DNA of 37,422 bases from a bacterium (GTDB lineage: Bacteria > SZUA-79 > Acidulodesulfobacterales > Acidulodesulfobacteraceae). The number at the start of each line of letters is the position of its first letter. Position 1 is the stretch's first letter. Below, piece after piece: positions 9,033 to 17,078 of this stretch. A model generated the notes under the pieces. That model worked only from the letters and a program-made list of their open reading frames with translations, did no database searches and was not told where the DNA came from. Made by a program: the position numbers and the translations under genes. The stretch covers positions 1-37,422 of the forward strand of contig JAKAPT010000008.1 of the NCBI GenBank assembly GCA_021806885.1, given 5' to 3'.

Positions 9033-10575
9033 ATTCAGTAGCCCTCGTTTCCCTTATGACGGAGACCTTTATTTGTCCCGGATATTGCATCGAGGACTCT
9101 ATCTTCCTGGCAATATCTTTGGAAAGAATTACAGAGTCTTCGTCGGATATCTTCTGGCTCTGAACTATCACTCTTACCTCTCTACCCGCCTGCATTACAT
9201 AACTTTTAGCGACACCGTTGAAGGAATCCGCGATTGATTCGAGGTCTTCGAGCCTTTTAACGTAGGTTTCAAACATCTCTTTTCTGGCCCCGGGTCTTGC
9301 CGCGCTAAGGGCATCCGCGGCGGAAACCAGGATATCGAGAATGCTGTTCGGCTCTTCATCGTAATGATGCGACGCTATCGCGTGAACGACCTTGGGCGAT
9401 TCGCCAAATTTCTTGGCCAGGTCGGCCCCGATTACGGCGTGAGAACCCTCTACTTCATGGTCAACCGCTTTGCCGATATCATGCAAAAGACCGGCCCTTT
9501 TAGCCTGTTTCACGTTAATATTTAGCTCGGAGGCCATAATACCGCATAAAAAAGCCACCTCTATAGAATGGTTATATACGTTCTGAGAATAGCTTGTCCT
9601 GTATTTTAACCTGCCTAAAAGCTTTAGAAGTTCCGGGTGTATCCCGTGGACGCCGACATCAAAGGTTGCCTGTTCTCCTGCCTCTTTCATTTCGGTATTG
9701 AGTTCTTCTTCAACCTTTCCTACAACCTCTTCTATCCTCGCGGGATGAATCCTCCCGTCGCTTATAAGCCTTTCGAGGGAAAGCCTCGCCACCTCTCTCC
9801 TTATGGGATTAAATGAAGAAAGAATAACGGCCTCGGGTGTTTCGTCGATAATAAAATCGACGCCTGTTGCCGCTTCCAGCGCCCTTATGTTTCTTCCTTC
9901 CCTTCCGATTATTCTTCCCTTCATTTCATCGTTTGGGAGCTGCACCGAGGATATGGATTTCTCGGCAACATAATCCCCCGCATACCTCTGGATGGACATC
10001 GCGATAATTTCCTTTGCCTTTTTATCGGCTATCTCCTTTGTTTCATCCTCTATCCGTTTAATGGACTTGGCAGACTCATGTTTTGCCTCGTCTATTATGG
10101 AGTTTATAAGGGAATCCTTCGCCTCCTGGGCGGTCATGCCCGAAACCCCTTCAAGGGCGGCTATCCTCTCTTTAACAAGCTCTTCGGCCTTTTTTTCCTT
10201 TTCTATCACAATCTTTTCAGACTGGATGACCGATTTTTCCCTTTTAAATAAATCGGACTCCTTTTTCTCTATAAGGTTTATTCTCTTGTCAAGGTTATCT
10301 TCTTTTAAGGAAAGCCTTTTTTCCATCTGGCTAAGTTCCTGCTTCTTTTCCCTCATCTCCCCCTCGGCGGCCTCCTTTAGCTTGATAACCTCGGATTTTG
10401 AGGTGAGAATCAGTTCGGTTTTGAGCTCTTCAGCTTTTTTTTCAGCCTCTTTTATTATGGAACCTGCCTTTAAGGAAGCACTCTTCAAAGCAAGTTTATC
10501 GAAAATATATTTAAGAATAAAACCGAGTAAAAAGGAAAGAACAATAAATGCGAGAATCTCAAAAATATCAAACAT
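9022..10575 (-). CDS. rny: ribonuclease Y
   Basis: A 517-residue membrane-anchored endoribonuclease that initiates mRNA decay. The layout is typical: a transmembrane helix (about residues 5-25), a long charged coiled coil (about 30-195), a KH RNA-binding domain ([15 protein letters not shown], starting about residue 213) and an HD domain with the metal-binding [12 protein letters not shown] and [10 protein letters not shown]. Length matches the family. The ATG has an AAGGAGAC site about 8 nt upstream. It lies 15 bp after the cyclo-ligase gene and overlaps ymdB downstream, so all three are probably in one transcript. Confidence 0.96.
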   Translation of the reverse strand: MFDIFEILAFIVLSFLLGFILKYIFDKLALKSASLKAGSIIKEAEKKAEELKTELILTSKSEVIKLKEAAEGEMREKKQELSQMEKRLSLKEDNLDKRINLIEKKESDLFKREKSVIQSEKIVIEKEKKAEELVKERIAALEGVSGMTAQEAKDSLINSIIDEAKHESAKSIKRIEDETKEIADKKAKEIIAMSIQRYAGDYVAEKSISSVQLPNDEMKGRIIGREGRNIRALEAATGVDFIIDETPEAVILSSFNPIRREVARLSLERLISDGRIHPARIEEVVGKVEEELNTEMKEAGEQATFDVGVHGIHPELLKLLGRLKYRTSYSQNVYNHSIEVAFLCGIMASELNINVKQAKRAGLLHDIGKAVDHEVEGSHAVIGADLAKKFGESPKVVHAIASHHYDEEPNSILDILVSAADALSAARPGARKEMFETYVKRLEDLESIADSFNGVAKSYVMQAGREVRVIVQSQKISDEDSVILSKDIARKIESSMQYPGQIKVSVIRETRATEFAK

Positions 10576-10590
10576 TATAAAGTCTCCTTA

Positions 10591-11250
10591 TTATGAAAAT
10601 TTTACTGCTGGATTTGCGATCGCAATCCCTTTCTCCGTAAATAGATAGTGCATTTTTATATCGGAACCTCTTGATTCGATTTCGTCGCCCTTCAAAACCT
10701 GGAAAGAATAACAGACACCCACGAACAGGGCTTTGCCCCTGGAAAGGCAAAGAGCCCTGTCATAGCACCCTTTTCCATATCCGACCCTGTTGCCGGCGAT
10801 ATCAAAAGCAAGACCGGGAACAAAAAAAACATCTATCTCATTTATATCGGCCAAATGTCCATTTTTCTGTGATAAAATCCCAAATTTATCCATTTCCAGC
10901 GACCCCGCGTCTTCAAATTTATTAAAACAAATTGAGGCGAGCCGGCGCTGGCGTGAGCTACGCTGGTCTCTGCTATGCTTCGACTCGGTTCGCTGAACTC
11001 CGCTTGAATGGCCGGATGTGGTCTGGGGCAAATACAGATTAACCTCTTTGTCCTTGTTAAGGTCTATTAAATACTCGATCCTGACCTCATTTTTTATGCT
11101 CATGTATATAGCCACTTTTTTAAAGGAATTTTCCTTTATAAAAGAATAAGAATTAATGGATATATCCCTGCTAAAGGATTCAATTTCTTCCTCCTTGAGG
11201 GCAAGGCGCTTTTTCAACATAAAATTCCTGATTTCTTCCTTTTTAACCAT
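10591..11250 (-). CDS. fau: 5-formyltetrahydrofolate cyclo-ligase with an in-frame insertion
   Basis: ATP-dependent enzyme converting 5-formyl-THF to 5,10-methenyl-THF in the cytosol. Family features are the N-terminal basic helix (RNFMLKKRLALKEEEI), LYLPQT, MDKFGILSQK, FVPGLAFD and the nucleotide-binding GYGKGCYDRAL. ATG at 11250 is taken as start; an in-frame TTG one codon earlier is also possible. The protein has about 219 residues against the usual 180-200. The excess lies between LYLPQT and ICFNKFED, a Ser/Arg/Gln-rich stretch of about 25-30 residues that has no place in the fold and whose DNA looks like a repeat element. The catalytic core remains open and in frame, so the enzyme may still work. 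It follows the 6S RNA gene, as ygfA does in enterobacteria. Confidence 0.88.
   Translation of the reverse strand: MVKKEEIRNFMLKKRLALKEEEIESFSRDISINSYSFIKENSFKKVAIYMSIKNEVRIEYLIDLNKDKEVNLYLPQTTSGHSSGVQRTESKHSRDQRSSRQRRLASICFNKFEDAGSLEMDKFGILSQKNGHLADINEIDVFFVPGLAFDIAGNRVGYGKGCYDRALCLSRGKALFVGVCYSFQVLKGDEIESRGSDIKMHYLFTEKGIAIANPAVKFS
10941..11015. repeat. small repeat-like insertion inside the cyclo-ligase gene
   Basis: About 75 bp bounded by GCCGG at both ends (10941-10945 and 11011-11015), more GC-rich than the flanks, with short internal inverted repeats (GGTTC/GAAC near 10987-11000). On the minus strand it contains GCGGAGTTCAGCG; the 12-mer CGGAGTTCAGCG recurs at the 15568-15583 hairpin. 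It adds Ser/Arg/Gln-rich codons without breaking the frame. Exact borders are uncertain. Confidence 0.5.
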
Positions 11251-11323
11251 CAAAAACCTGGTGGAATTTTAATTACGAAAGCGTGAAGGGTTAGTACGGC
11301 AAAAACGAGAGGAAAGCCGGTTT

Positions 11324-11502
11324 AAAACCCCGCTTGTGCCGAAGCGGCTGTAAAATTGGACCTATTTCAAAATAGGTGGTGAAGGTGTGCATTATGAAGT
11401 AGTAACTTAATCTCTTAAGTTTCAATGTCAAAATGGAGTGACCATCCCATTCTACCTAACTGTTGGGTCAATTTTAGAAACCAATCATCGAGCACAGCAG
11501 GG
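11324..11502 (-). ncRNA. ssrS: 6S RNA (regulator of RNA polymerase)
   Basis: The position between zapA and the cyclo-ligase gene is that of ssrS in enterobacteria. The 3' half, GCACACCTTCACCACCTATT and onward to CCAATTTTACAGCC, matches the E. coli 6S arrangement ACACAUUCACC, then a small hairpin, then UUACAGCC. The ends pair into the expected long rod: CTAAAATTGACC (5' half) with AGGTCCAATTTTA (3' half), and GCTGTGC with GCACAAGC. ACCTATTT/AAATAGGT forms the internal hairpin. The product of about 180 nt has its own promoter, and its 3' end overlaps a CCGCTT/AAGCGG hairpin (11330-11347) followed by GGTTTT, a plausible terminator. 6S RNA binds the housekeeping holoenzyme in stationary phase. 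Confidence 0.85.
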
Positions 11503-11509
11503 TTATCAT

Positions 11510-11538
11510 ATTTTACCGGAAAATCATAACGGGTCCAA
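11510..11538 (-). promoter_or_regulatory. 6S RNA promoter
   Basis: On the minus strand TTGGAC (11533-11538) and TAAAAT (11510-11515) are separated by exactly 17 bp, placing the start near 11502, where the paired 5' end of the RNA begins. The -35 box directly abuts the zapA stop codon. Confidence 0.7.
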
Positions 11539-11820
11539 TTAAGAACCGGTTATATAATCGTATATATTATTAACTTTATCTAAAACCCTTCTACTCTCGT
11601 TATTTATTTCCATTTTATTTGACATATAGTCATCGGCAATGTTTAATGCCGTTAAAACAGCTATACTGTATGAATCAGCGGATTTTGCCCTAAGAGACAC
11701 CTGACTAGCCTTTTCATTTATATATGATGCCAGATATTCCAGGTATTTCTTGTCCTTGTCGCTGTTAACGGTAATTTTTCGATTCATAATAACAAGCTCA
11801 ATGGGTTCGCTCTCGCTCAT
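11539..11820 (-). CDS. zapA: cell division protein ZapA
   Basis: A 93-residue FtsZ-ring stabiliser. The N-terminal globular part reads ELVIMNRKITVNSDKDKKYL, followed by SYINEKASQVSL and the conserved AVLTALNIADDYM before a C-terminal helix that would form the dimer coiled coil. Length is normal for ZapA. Its ATG overlaps the stop of the upstream coiled-coil gene by 4 bp (ATGA), and the 6S RNA promoter begins at its stop codon. Confidence 0.92.
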   Translation of the reverse strand: MSESEPIELVIMNRKITVNSDKDKKYLEYLASYINEKASQVSLRAKSADSYSIAVLTALNIADDYMSNKMEINNESRRVLDKVNNIYDYITGS

Positions 11821-12098
11821 ACCTTTATCGACTCGAGATTTGCCATTATACTTTCTATTTTCTTTACAATTATATCATTTTCAGCTTCGTTAAGGGAAAG
11901 TTTATTTTTTAGCTCTTTAATCTCCTCGTCTCTGGCCTTAATTTCTTCGAGGAGCCTGTTTTTTTCCTTTCGTGTTTTTTCAAAAAATTCCTTTATGAGG
12001 ATAACTTTTTCTTCAATGTTGCTTAAGTTATTAATGTCCATCTTTTTGTTTAATCCCTCTGTGCCGGTTGCCTGATTGATGTTAAATAAATCGTTCAT
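11817..12098 (-). CDS. small coiled-coil protein, ZapB-like
   Basis: A 93-residue, highly charged protein. Residues about 25-90 show heptad-like spacing (KEKNRLLEEIKARDEEIKEL), predicting one long coiled coil like ZapB, which links ZapA to the chromosome terminus in E. coli. The family call rests on composition, length and the 4-bp overlap with zapA rather than on a diagnostic motif. An internal Met at about residue 20 (MDINNLSNIEEK) could be an alternative start; the upstream ATG has a weak AAGAG site. Confidence 0.6.
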   Translation of the reverse strand: MNDLFNINQATGTEGLNKKMDINNLSNIEEKVILIKEFFEKTRKEKNRLLEEIKARDEEIKELKNKLSLNEAENDIIVKKIESIMANLESIKV

Positions 12099-12128
12099 GG
12101 CTCTTTTTAATAAGAGTTATTTTATATA

Positions 12129-12866
12129 TTACATGGACGTGTATAGGTGTCCGTAAGGCCTTGCGCTTGAAGGAACTATTTTATAAAAAGGCTCTTTAAG
12201 TATTTCTTCAAGCGACAAATTAAAAGACTCGGCAAACTCCATGAAATATTTTTTTAAGAAATCAATGTCTTTATCGCCTGATTCATAAAGCTCCACTTCT
12301 TTCGAATATTTCGCAAAATTCCCTTTTTTTCTTATATAAATCACGCCTCCATGCATTCCTGAGGCGAAATAATCGCCCGCGGAATAATCCTCTCCATTAA
12401 GACCCAGGAGAACGATAATGCCGCCGGCCATATACTCCGCGAAAAAACTTCCGACCTTCCCTCCAATAATTAAAACCGGGAGCTGTTCGTTGTAACCCTT
12501 CATGTGTATTCCTACCCTGTAGCCGGCGTTGCCAAGGATGTAAATTCTTCCTCCCCTCATGCCGTACCCAACGACATCTCCTGCGTCGCCTTTCACGACA
12601 ATCTTTCCCGCGTTCATTGTGTTGCCGATATTGTCTTGCGCGTTATTGTTAACTATAATGGTTGGGCCATCCATAAACGCCCCCAGGTCGTTTCCGGGAA
12701 CCCCGTTAATATTTATGATTACGTCATCCCCTTTTATGCCGTCCCCTATATAGTACTGACCGTTTACGTTCTCAAGGAAAAATTTTTTAACCCCCCTTAA
12801 AATACCCTCCCGGATTGTCCTGTTTAAATCCTTATAGTGCATTCCGGAGGCGTCGATAGTCATCAT
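12129..12866 (-). CDS. glutamate synthase C-terminal (GXGXG) domain as a separate protein
   Basis: A 245-residue right-handed beta-helix domain equal to the C-terminal part of bacterial GltB. The repeats are clear: GVPGNDLGAFMDGPTIIVNN, NIGNTMNAGKIVVKGDAGD, VGYGMRGGRIYILGNAGYRV and FASGMHGGVIYIRK. In the complex this domain is structural and positions the ammonia tunnel next to the FMN domain. ATG-ATG doublet at the start; GGAG lies 12 nt upstream. It is last of the three split glutamate synthase genes, 36 bp after the FMN-domain gene. Confidence 0.9.
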   Translation of the reverse strand: MMTIDASGMHYKDLNRTIREGILRGVKKFFLENVNGQYYIGDGIKGDDVIININGVPGNDLGAFMDGPTIIVNNNAQDNIGNTMNAGKIVVKGDAGDVVGYGMRGGRIYILGNAGYRVGIHMKGYNEQLPVLIIGGKVGSFFAEYMAGGIIVLLGLNGEDYSAGDYFASGMHGGVIYIRKKGNFAKYSKEVELYESGDKDIDFLKKYFMEFAESFNLSLEEILKEPFYKIVPSSARPYGHLYTSM

Positions 12867-12902
12867 AGCCGGTTTTAGCTCCTTTTATTTATATACGTCG
12901 TT

Positions 12903-14423
12903 TTATAATCCAGCGTGTTTAATCCCAAGAACATTAAGCTCCGCGTCCGTAAGCTCGACTCCCCTGAGCCTTTCCCTGGACCCTCTGAGGCTTTCAATGG
13001 AATTAACCCCCATCGCGCCAAGGACTTCCTGGATTTCATGGCCCCACGCGGAGATAAGGTTATAGAGCCTCTCCCCATAAACCTCCGGGTCAAGCCTCCT
13101 GGCCAGTTCAGGTCTCTGGGTGGTAATGCCCCAACTGCAATTTCCGGTATTGCATTTCCCGCAGACGTGACAACCCATAGCGACAAGGGCTGCCGTTCCA
13201 ATGGCAACGGCATCGGCCCCAAGGGCGAAAGCCTTAACGGCGTCCGCGCTCGAGCGAATGCTTCCGGCGGCTATAAGCGAGGCTTCGTTCCTTATCCCCT
13301 CATCCCTGAGCCTCTGGTCAACCTGGGCAAGGGCAAGCTCTATCGGGATGCCCACATGATCCTTGATAATATTGGGCGCCGCCCCGGTGCCTCCCGTATA
13401 ACCATCTATATATACTATATCCGCACCGGCCCTCACAACGCCGCTCACTATGGCGGCTATGTTGTGTACCGCGGCAATCTTAACCGAAACAGGCTTTTCA
13501 TAATTTGTCGCTTCTTTTATAGCAAAAATAAGCTGCCTTAAGTCCTCGATAGAATATATATCGTGGTGAGGAGCCGGTGAAATCGCGTCGGTACCGACCG
13601 GTATCATCCTTGTCTTTGATATGTCGACCCCGATCTTCTCTCCGGGCAAATGACCGCCTATTCCGGGCTTGGCGCCCTGCCCGATTTTTATTTCAACCGC
13701 GATGCCACTGTTAAGATAATCCCTGTGGACGCCAAACCTGCCTGAGGCTACCTGCACAATAATGTTTTTACCGAACGGAACAAGGTCGTCATGAAGCCCT
13801 CCCTCGCCGGTATTCATAACCGTTCCGAGTGCCCTTGCCGCAAGGGCTATCGCCTTCTGGGCATTCAGGGATATAGAGCCATAGGACATCGCGCCAAATA
13901 CAAACGGGGTTTGAAGCTCTATCTGAGGGGATATTTTCGTCTTTAATGTCGCCTCCCCGGCCCCGTTAAGGTCAATGTCAAGTTTTGACGGTTTCTTGCC
14001 AAGGTATGTTTTAAGCTCCATCGGCTCCCTGAGAGGGTCAATGGAGGGGTTTGTAACCTGGCACGCGTCGAGCAATATATGGTCAAAGTATTTCTTGTAT
14101 TTAAGGGTGGTGCCCATGCCTGAAATAATGATGCCGCCGGTTTCCGACTGCTTCCAGATGGTTTTTATATGGGCTTCCTTCCAATTGTTATTTTCCCTTA
14201 TTACTGTAGGATTTTTTACTATGGAAATAGCGCCCTCGGGGCAATAGGTGTAGCACCTGCCGCAGGCGACGCATTTTTCATGTTCGGCAAGAATCTTGTC
14301 GCCGCCAAAACTATACGTGCCCCAGCCGCAATTCTGTATGCATCTTTTGCACCTGACGCATTTCGTATGGTCTATAATAGCAAGATATTCGGATTGTATA
14401 TTAGAAAAACCGGATTTATTCAT
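12903..14423 (-). CDS. gltB: glutamate synthase FMN/FeS domain with N-terminal ferredoxin
   Basis: A 506-residue catalytic core of ferredoxin-type (archaeal-type) glutamate synthase, which reduces 2-iminoglutarate to glutamate. Residues 20-63 carry two 4Fe-4S clusters (C22, C25, C28, C32 and C51, C54, C57, C61). From about residue 145 comes the FMN barrel (PFVFGAMSYGSISLNAQKA, TGEGGLHDD, GQGAKPGIGGHLPG, GYTGGTGAAPN) with the 3Fe-4S motif CHVCGKCNTGNC near 430. The ATG overlaps the stop of the glutaminase-domain gene (ATGA). The fused ferredoxin domain suggests electrons arrive by iron-sulfur clusters, and no NADPH-binding GltD is present in the window. Confidence 0.93.
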   Translation of the reverse strand: MNKSGFSNIQSEYLAIIDHTKCVRCKRCIQNCGWGTYSFGGDKILAEHEKCVACGRCYTYCPEGAISIVKNPTVIRENNNWKEAHIKTIWKQSETGGIIISGMGTTLKYKKYFDHILLDACQVTNPSIDPLREPMELKTYLGKKPSKLDIDLNGAGEATLKTKISPQIELQTPFVFGAMSYGSISLNAQKAIALAARALGTVMNTGEGGLHDDLVPFGKNIIVQVASGRFGVHRDYLNSGIAVEIKIGQGAKPGIGGHLPGEKIGVDISKTRMIPVGTDAISPAPHHDIYSIEDLRQLIFAIKEATNYEKPVSVKIAAVHNIAAIVSGVVRAGADIVYIDGYTGGTGAAPNIIKDHVGIPIELALAQVDQRLRDEGIRNEASLIAAGSIRSSADAVKAFALGADAVAIGTAALVAMGCHVCGKCNTGNCSWGITTQRPELARRLDPEVYGERLYNLISAWGHEIQEVLGAMGVNSIESLRGSRERLRGVELTDAELNVLGIKHAGL

Positions 14424-15553
14424 AAATTAACCATCCCCCTTTTATGGCGCTCCAGTTCTTCAAACCTTGCAATTACCGGCGCGCCTGCCTCCGGGGACCA
14501 AACCATGTCCGGAGAGGGACAAATCGATTTTATCGCGGCCTCTTCAGAACCGACATATGTAAAATCGCCCATTGTAGCGGCGACAAGCGGCCTGAGCTTT
14601 ATCCTGTCGTTCATGGCGACCATGCCGCCTGAAAAGCCAAAAACAATGGCAAAAGGCCCATTTAAAACCGCGCTGCCGTAAATCTGCCTGAGAGCCGTCA
14701 ATAATTCCCGTTTGCCGGGCTCCATCCTGTCTATAGCCTGGTAAAACGGGGGCGCGAGAACCAGCGTCGCGATTTCAACCGGAAGGCCGTGTTTTCTTAT
14801 TAAAAGGTCAAGAATATAGGTAATTACCTCGGTATCCGTTTTTAACGCGAGGTTGTATTTAAACATCTCGAGGTATCTTTTGTTAATGCCGTAGGATGAA
14901 ATCTCTCCATTATGGACGATCGACCAGTCCAGAAGAGTAAATGGATGCGCGCCGCCCCACCACCCCGGAGTATTTGTAGGAAAACGGTTGTGGGCTGTCC
15001 ACATATAGCCCATCACTTCGTCGAGCATGAAGAAATCGGCGATATCCTCCGGATAACCGACGCCCTTGAAAGCGCCCATGTTTTTCCCGCTTGAAAAAAC
15101 ATAAGCGCCGTCATAATTTTGATTGATGGTCATGACGCTTTGAACCACGAAATCGTCGTCGTCAAGGTCACGAAAAAGCTTATCCTGCCTGTCGGATTTG
15201 GGCCTCATGAAATACCTGAAAAGATAAGGATGATCTTTAATGACGGTTTTTTTAGACGTAGGGATAGGTTCGCTCTTTTCTATGATAAAATTGTTTTTGA
15301 GATATTCGTCGACGTCGTTTTTCGCTGATAGATTGTCGTACATTATGTGAAACGCGTAGAGGTCGGAATACTCCGGGTAATTCCCGTAAACCGCAAAACC
15401 TCCTCCAAGGCCGTTTCCCCTGTCATGTTCGACCGTTATGGCCTTTTTAATGCCAGATCCGTCAAACCTTACCCTCTTTGTATTTATTACGCCAAACAGG
15501 CCGCATCCAGAGATATCCCTTTCAACGCTGAATTTATTTTTTAATTTAAGCAC
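14420..15553 (-). CDS. glutamate synthase glutaminase domain (class II amidotransferase)
   Basis: A 377-residue Ntn-type glutamine amidotransferase that releases ammonia from glutamine for the adjacent FMN domain. The catalytic cysteine is C17 in SGCGLFGVIN; class II enzymes use an N-terminal Cys, so a 16-residue leader would need removal. Later motifs are WTAHNRFPTNTPGWWGGAHP and WSIVHNGEISSYG, which hold the glutamine site. The start is GTG with an AAGAGGG site, and a perfect 6-bp hairpin sits just upstream of that site. It is first of the three gltB-part genes and overlaps the second by 4 bp. Confidence 0.9.
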   Translation of the reverse strand: MLKLKNKFSVERDISGCGLFGVINTKRVRFDGSGIKKAITVEHDRGNGLGGGFAVYGNYPEYSDLYAFHIMYDNLSAKNDVDEYLKNNFIIEKSEPIPTSKKTVIKDHPYLFRYFMRPKSDRQDKLFRDLDDDDFVVQSVMTINQNYDGAYVFSSGKNMGAFKGVGYPEDIADFFMLDEVMGYMWTAHNRFPTNTPGWWGGAHPFTLLDWSIVHNGEISSYGINKRYLEMFKYNLALKTDTEVITYILDLLIRKHGLPVEIATLVLAPPFYQAIDRMEPGKRELLTALRQIYGSAVLNGPFAIVFGFSGGMVAMNDRIKLRPLVAATMGDFTYVGSEEAAIKSICPSPDMVWSPEAGAPVIARFEELERHKRGMVNL

Positions 15554-15560
15554 TTTTGGT

Positions 15561-15583
15561 CCCTCTTGAGTTCCGCTGAACTC
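15561..15583 (-). promoter_or_regulatory. hairpin abutting the ribosome site of the glutaminase gene
   Basis: On the minus strand GAGTTC-AGCG-GAACTC (15568-15583) is a perfect 6-bp stem with a tetraloop. The next bases are AAGAGGG (15561-15567), the ribosome site of the GTG-started gene. It shares CGGAGTTCAGCG with the insertion in the cyclo-ligase gene, so it may be a fragment of the same repeat, a translational control or both. Confidence 0.4.
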
Positions 15584-15595
15584 CGTTATCAGATA

Positions 15596-16921
15596 TTATA
15601 ATAAATTTTCATTTATAATTTTTTTGAAATCCTCCCCGATAGACTTCTTAACGGGGGGAAGCCCCAGTTTCTTTCTCATCCCTTCCTGAGGGTCACCCAG
15701 TCTTAAGGTTTTAAAGAAAATCTCCTCGGCCTTTTTAACCCTCTGCGGCGGGACATCATTTTTTATCGCAAGGTTTTTGAGGATCGTAAGAACCGTCTCC
15801 CAGCTGTATTTCTGGGGGCACAGCTCCGAACACGTGTGGCACTCGAGGCACTCCCACACGATTTTTGAAAGCATAGCCCTTTCCACGTCGTTATCCAGGA
15901 TCATCTTGATAACGGATGGAGGATTATAAGACTCGAAGGCCAGGCTCATAGGGCAGTCATTCCTGCAGGCCTGACAGTCATAACACCTTACGAGGGATTC
16001 CCTGTCGAAAATAATAGAAAAATCGGATAAAGATTTAGAGGCATTAAACTTTTCGATAAATTTCTGGGCCTTTATCTTGTGCTGGGAAATAAGCTCCTCC
16101 GCCCCCTCTTCCCCGAAGGCAAGACACATAAGCTCTTCAAGGGTAATCACGGGCATTTGATTCACCCTGCCCTCTTTAGAGAGCATGAACTGGTTGGTGT
16201 CGAACTGGGTAAAACAGGACGGGCAGGTGGTTGTAATGCAATCGGCCTTTGTTTCGTTAATCGCGTCTAATTTTATGCGCGCCATATCGAGCGCCTTGTC
16301 ATGTTCGTCGACCCTGTCCAGCGCCTGTCCGCAGCACATCATTTTGTTTTTATAGTCTACGACATTTGCCCCGAGTGCTTTCAGGACGCGGTCATATTTT
16401 ACCGGCTCAAACGGGGAATCGAAGCCTATCGCGTGCGACGGCCTTACAAGGTGGCAGCCGTAATGTATGGCCACGTTTATACCCTTCAGGGGATATTTTA
16501 CGTTGCTCCTGATTTTATCCAAACCCACCTCGTCGTGAAGATATTCGATAAAATGGTAAATGGAAGAGCTTCCGGAGAAATTTAACCCTATTCTTTCGAG
16601 GGTCTGGTTTATTTTTTTCTGGTACGGAAGGTCCGAAACGACCTTTGACCTTATCTGCTTAAGGTTCGAATAACAGCCCGTGCACACGGACATAATGTCA
16701 ACGTTTTCGTTTTCGGCAAGTGCGATGTTGCGAATGCCGGTTAAATCGAAAAGCGTTTCATCTATGTTTTTAACAAGTGATTTTTCAGGGCAGCACGTAA
16801 ACGATTCTATATCCTTGAATCTTATATTCAGCCTGTCTAAAACCAGGCGCGCGGCCTTTTCCATGAACGGAAACTTTGCCTGTATGGTGCATCCCCAGAA
16901 GAACGCGGTTTCTTTACTCAT
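15596..16921 (-). CDS. HdrB-HdrC fusion (heterodisulfide-reductase-like electron-transfer protein)
   Basis: A 441-residue fusion. The N-terminal half is HdrB-like with two CCG modules: C11, C43-C44, C80, C83 and C156, C196-C197, C233, C236, each the ligand pattern of a noncubane 4Fe-4S cluster that handles disulfides in methanogens. The C-terminal half is HdrC-like with two CxxCxxCxxxCP sites (C313-C323 and C358-C368) for 4Fe-4S clusters. No HdrA (FAD) is encoded here. Its gene is 42 bp upstream of the split glutamate synthase, which suggests it feeds or drains electrons for that enzyme, but this is inference. It could instead act with an unlinked HdrA, QmoC-like or ferredoxin partner. No clear ribosome site precedes the ATG. 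Confidence 0.88.
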   Translation of the reverse strand: MSKETAFFWGCTIQAKFPFMEKAARLVLDRLNIRFKDIESFTCCPEKSLVKNIDETLFDLTGIRNIALAENENVDIMSVCTGCYSNLKQIRSKVVSDLPYQKKINQTLERIGLNFSGSSSIYHFIEYLHDEVGLDKIRSNVKYPLKGINVAIHYGCHLVRPSHAIGFDSPFEPVKYDRVLKALGANVVDYKNKMMCCGQALDRVDEHDKALDMARIKLDAINETKADCITTTCPSCFTQFDTNQFMLSKEGRVNQMPVITLEELMCLAFGEEGAEELISQHKIKAQKFIEKFNASKSLSDFSIIFDRESLVRCYDCQACRNDCPMSLAFESYNPPSVIKMILDNDVERAMLSKIVWECLECHTCSELCPQKYSWETVLTILKNLAIKNDVPPQRVKKAEEIFFKTLRLGDPQEGMRKKLGLPPVKKSIGEDFKKIINENLL

Positions 16922-17006
16922 TGTAATATATTTACCATTTTTAAAAATTTAACGGAAATTCATCCCTTTATATTCTTTTAATACCATTAATAGTATAGAA
17001 TAAATT

Positions 17007-17037
17007 AAAAAAAAATTCAATTTTAAAAAATTGAATT
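17007..17037 (-). terminator. AT-rich intrinsic terminator after pgsA
   Basis: On the minus strand AATTCAATTTT and AAAATTGAATT (17014-17037) form a long AT stem followed by an unbroken T-run (from 17015 down to 17007). It lies 42 bp past the pgsA stop, so it should end the cbiC-slt-pgsA transcript before the promoter region of the HdrBC-glutamate synthase genes. Confidence 0.7.
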
Positions 17038-17078
17038 AATTTTAAGGCAGGATTCGAATTTTGGCTGGTTTTTTGGTT

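Noticed and set aside
9992-10648. 218-codon plus-strand frame
   Set aside because: It is antisense to the coiled-coil part of RNase Y; its Ser/Phe-rich translation is what the reverse of Lys/Glu-rich codons gives.
12915-13541. 208-codon plus-strand frame
   Set aside because: It lies opposite the FMN domain of glutamate synthase, whose motifs and iron-sulfur cysteines are unambiguous.
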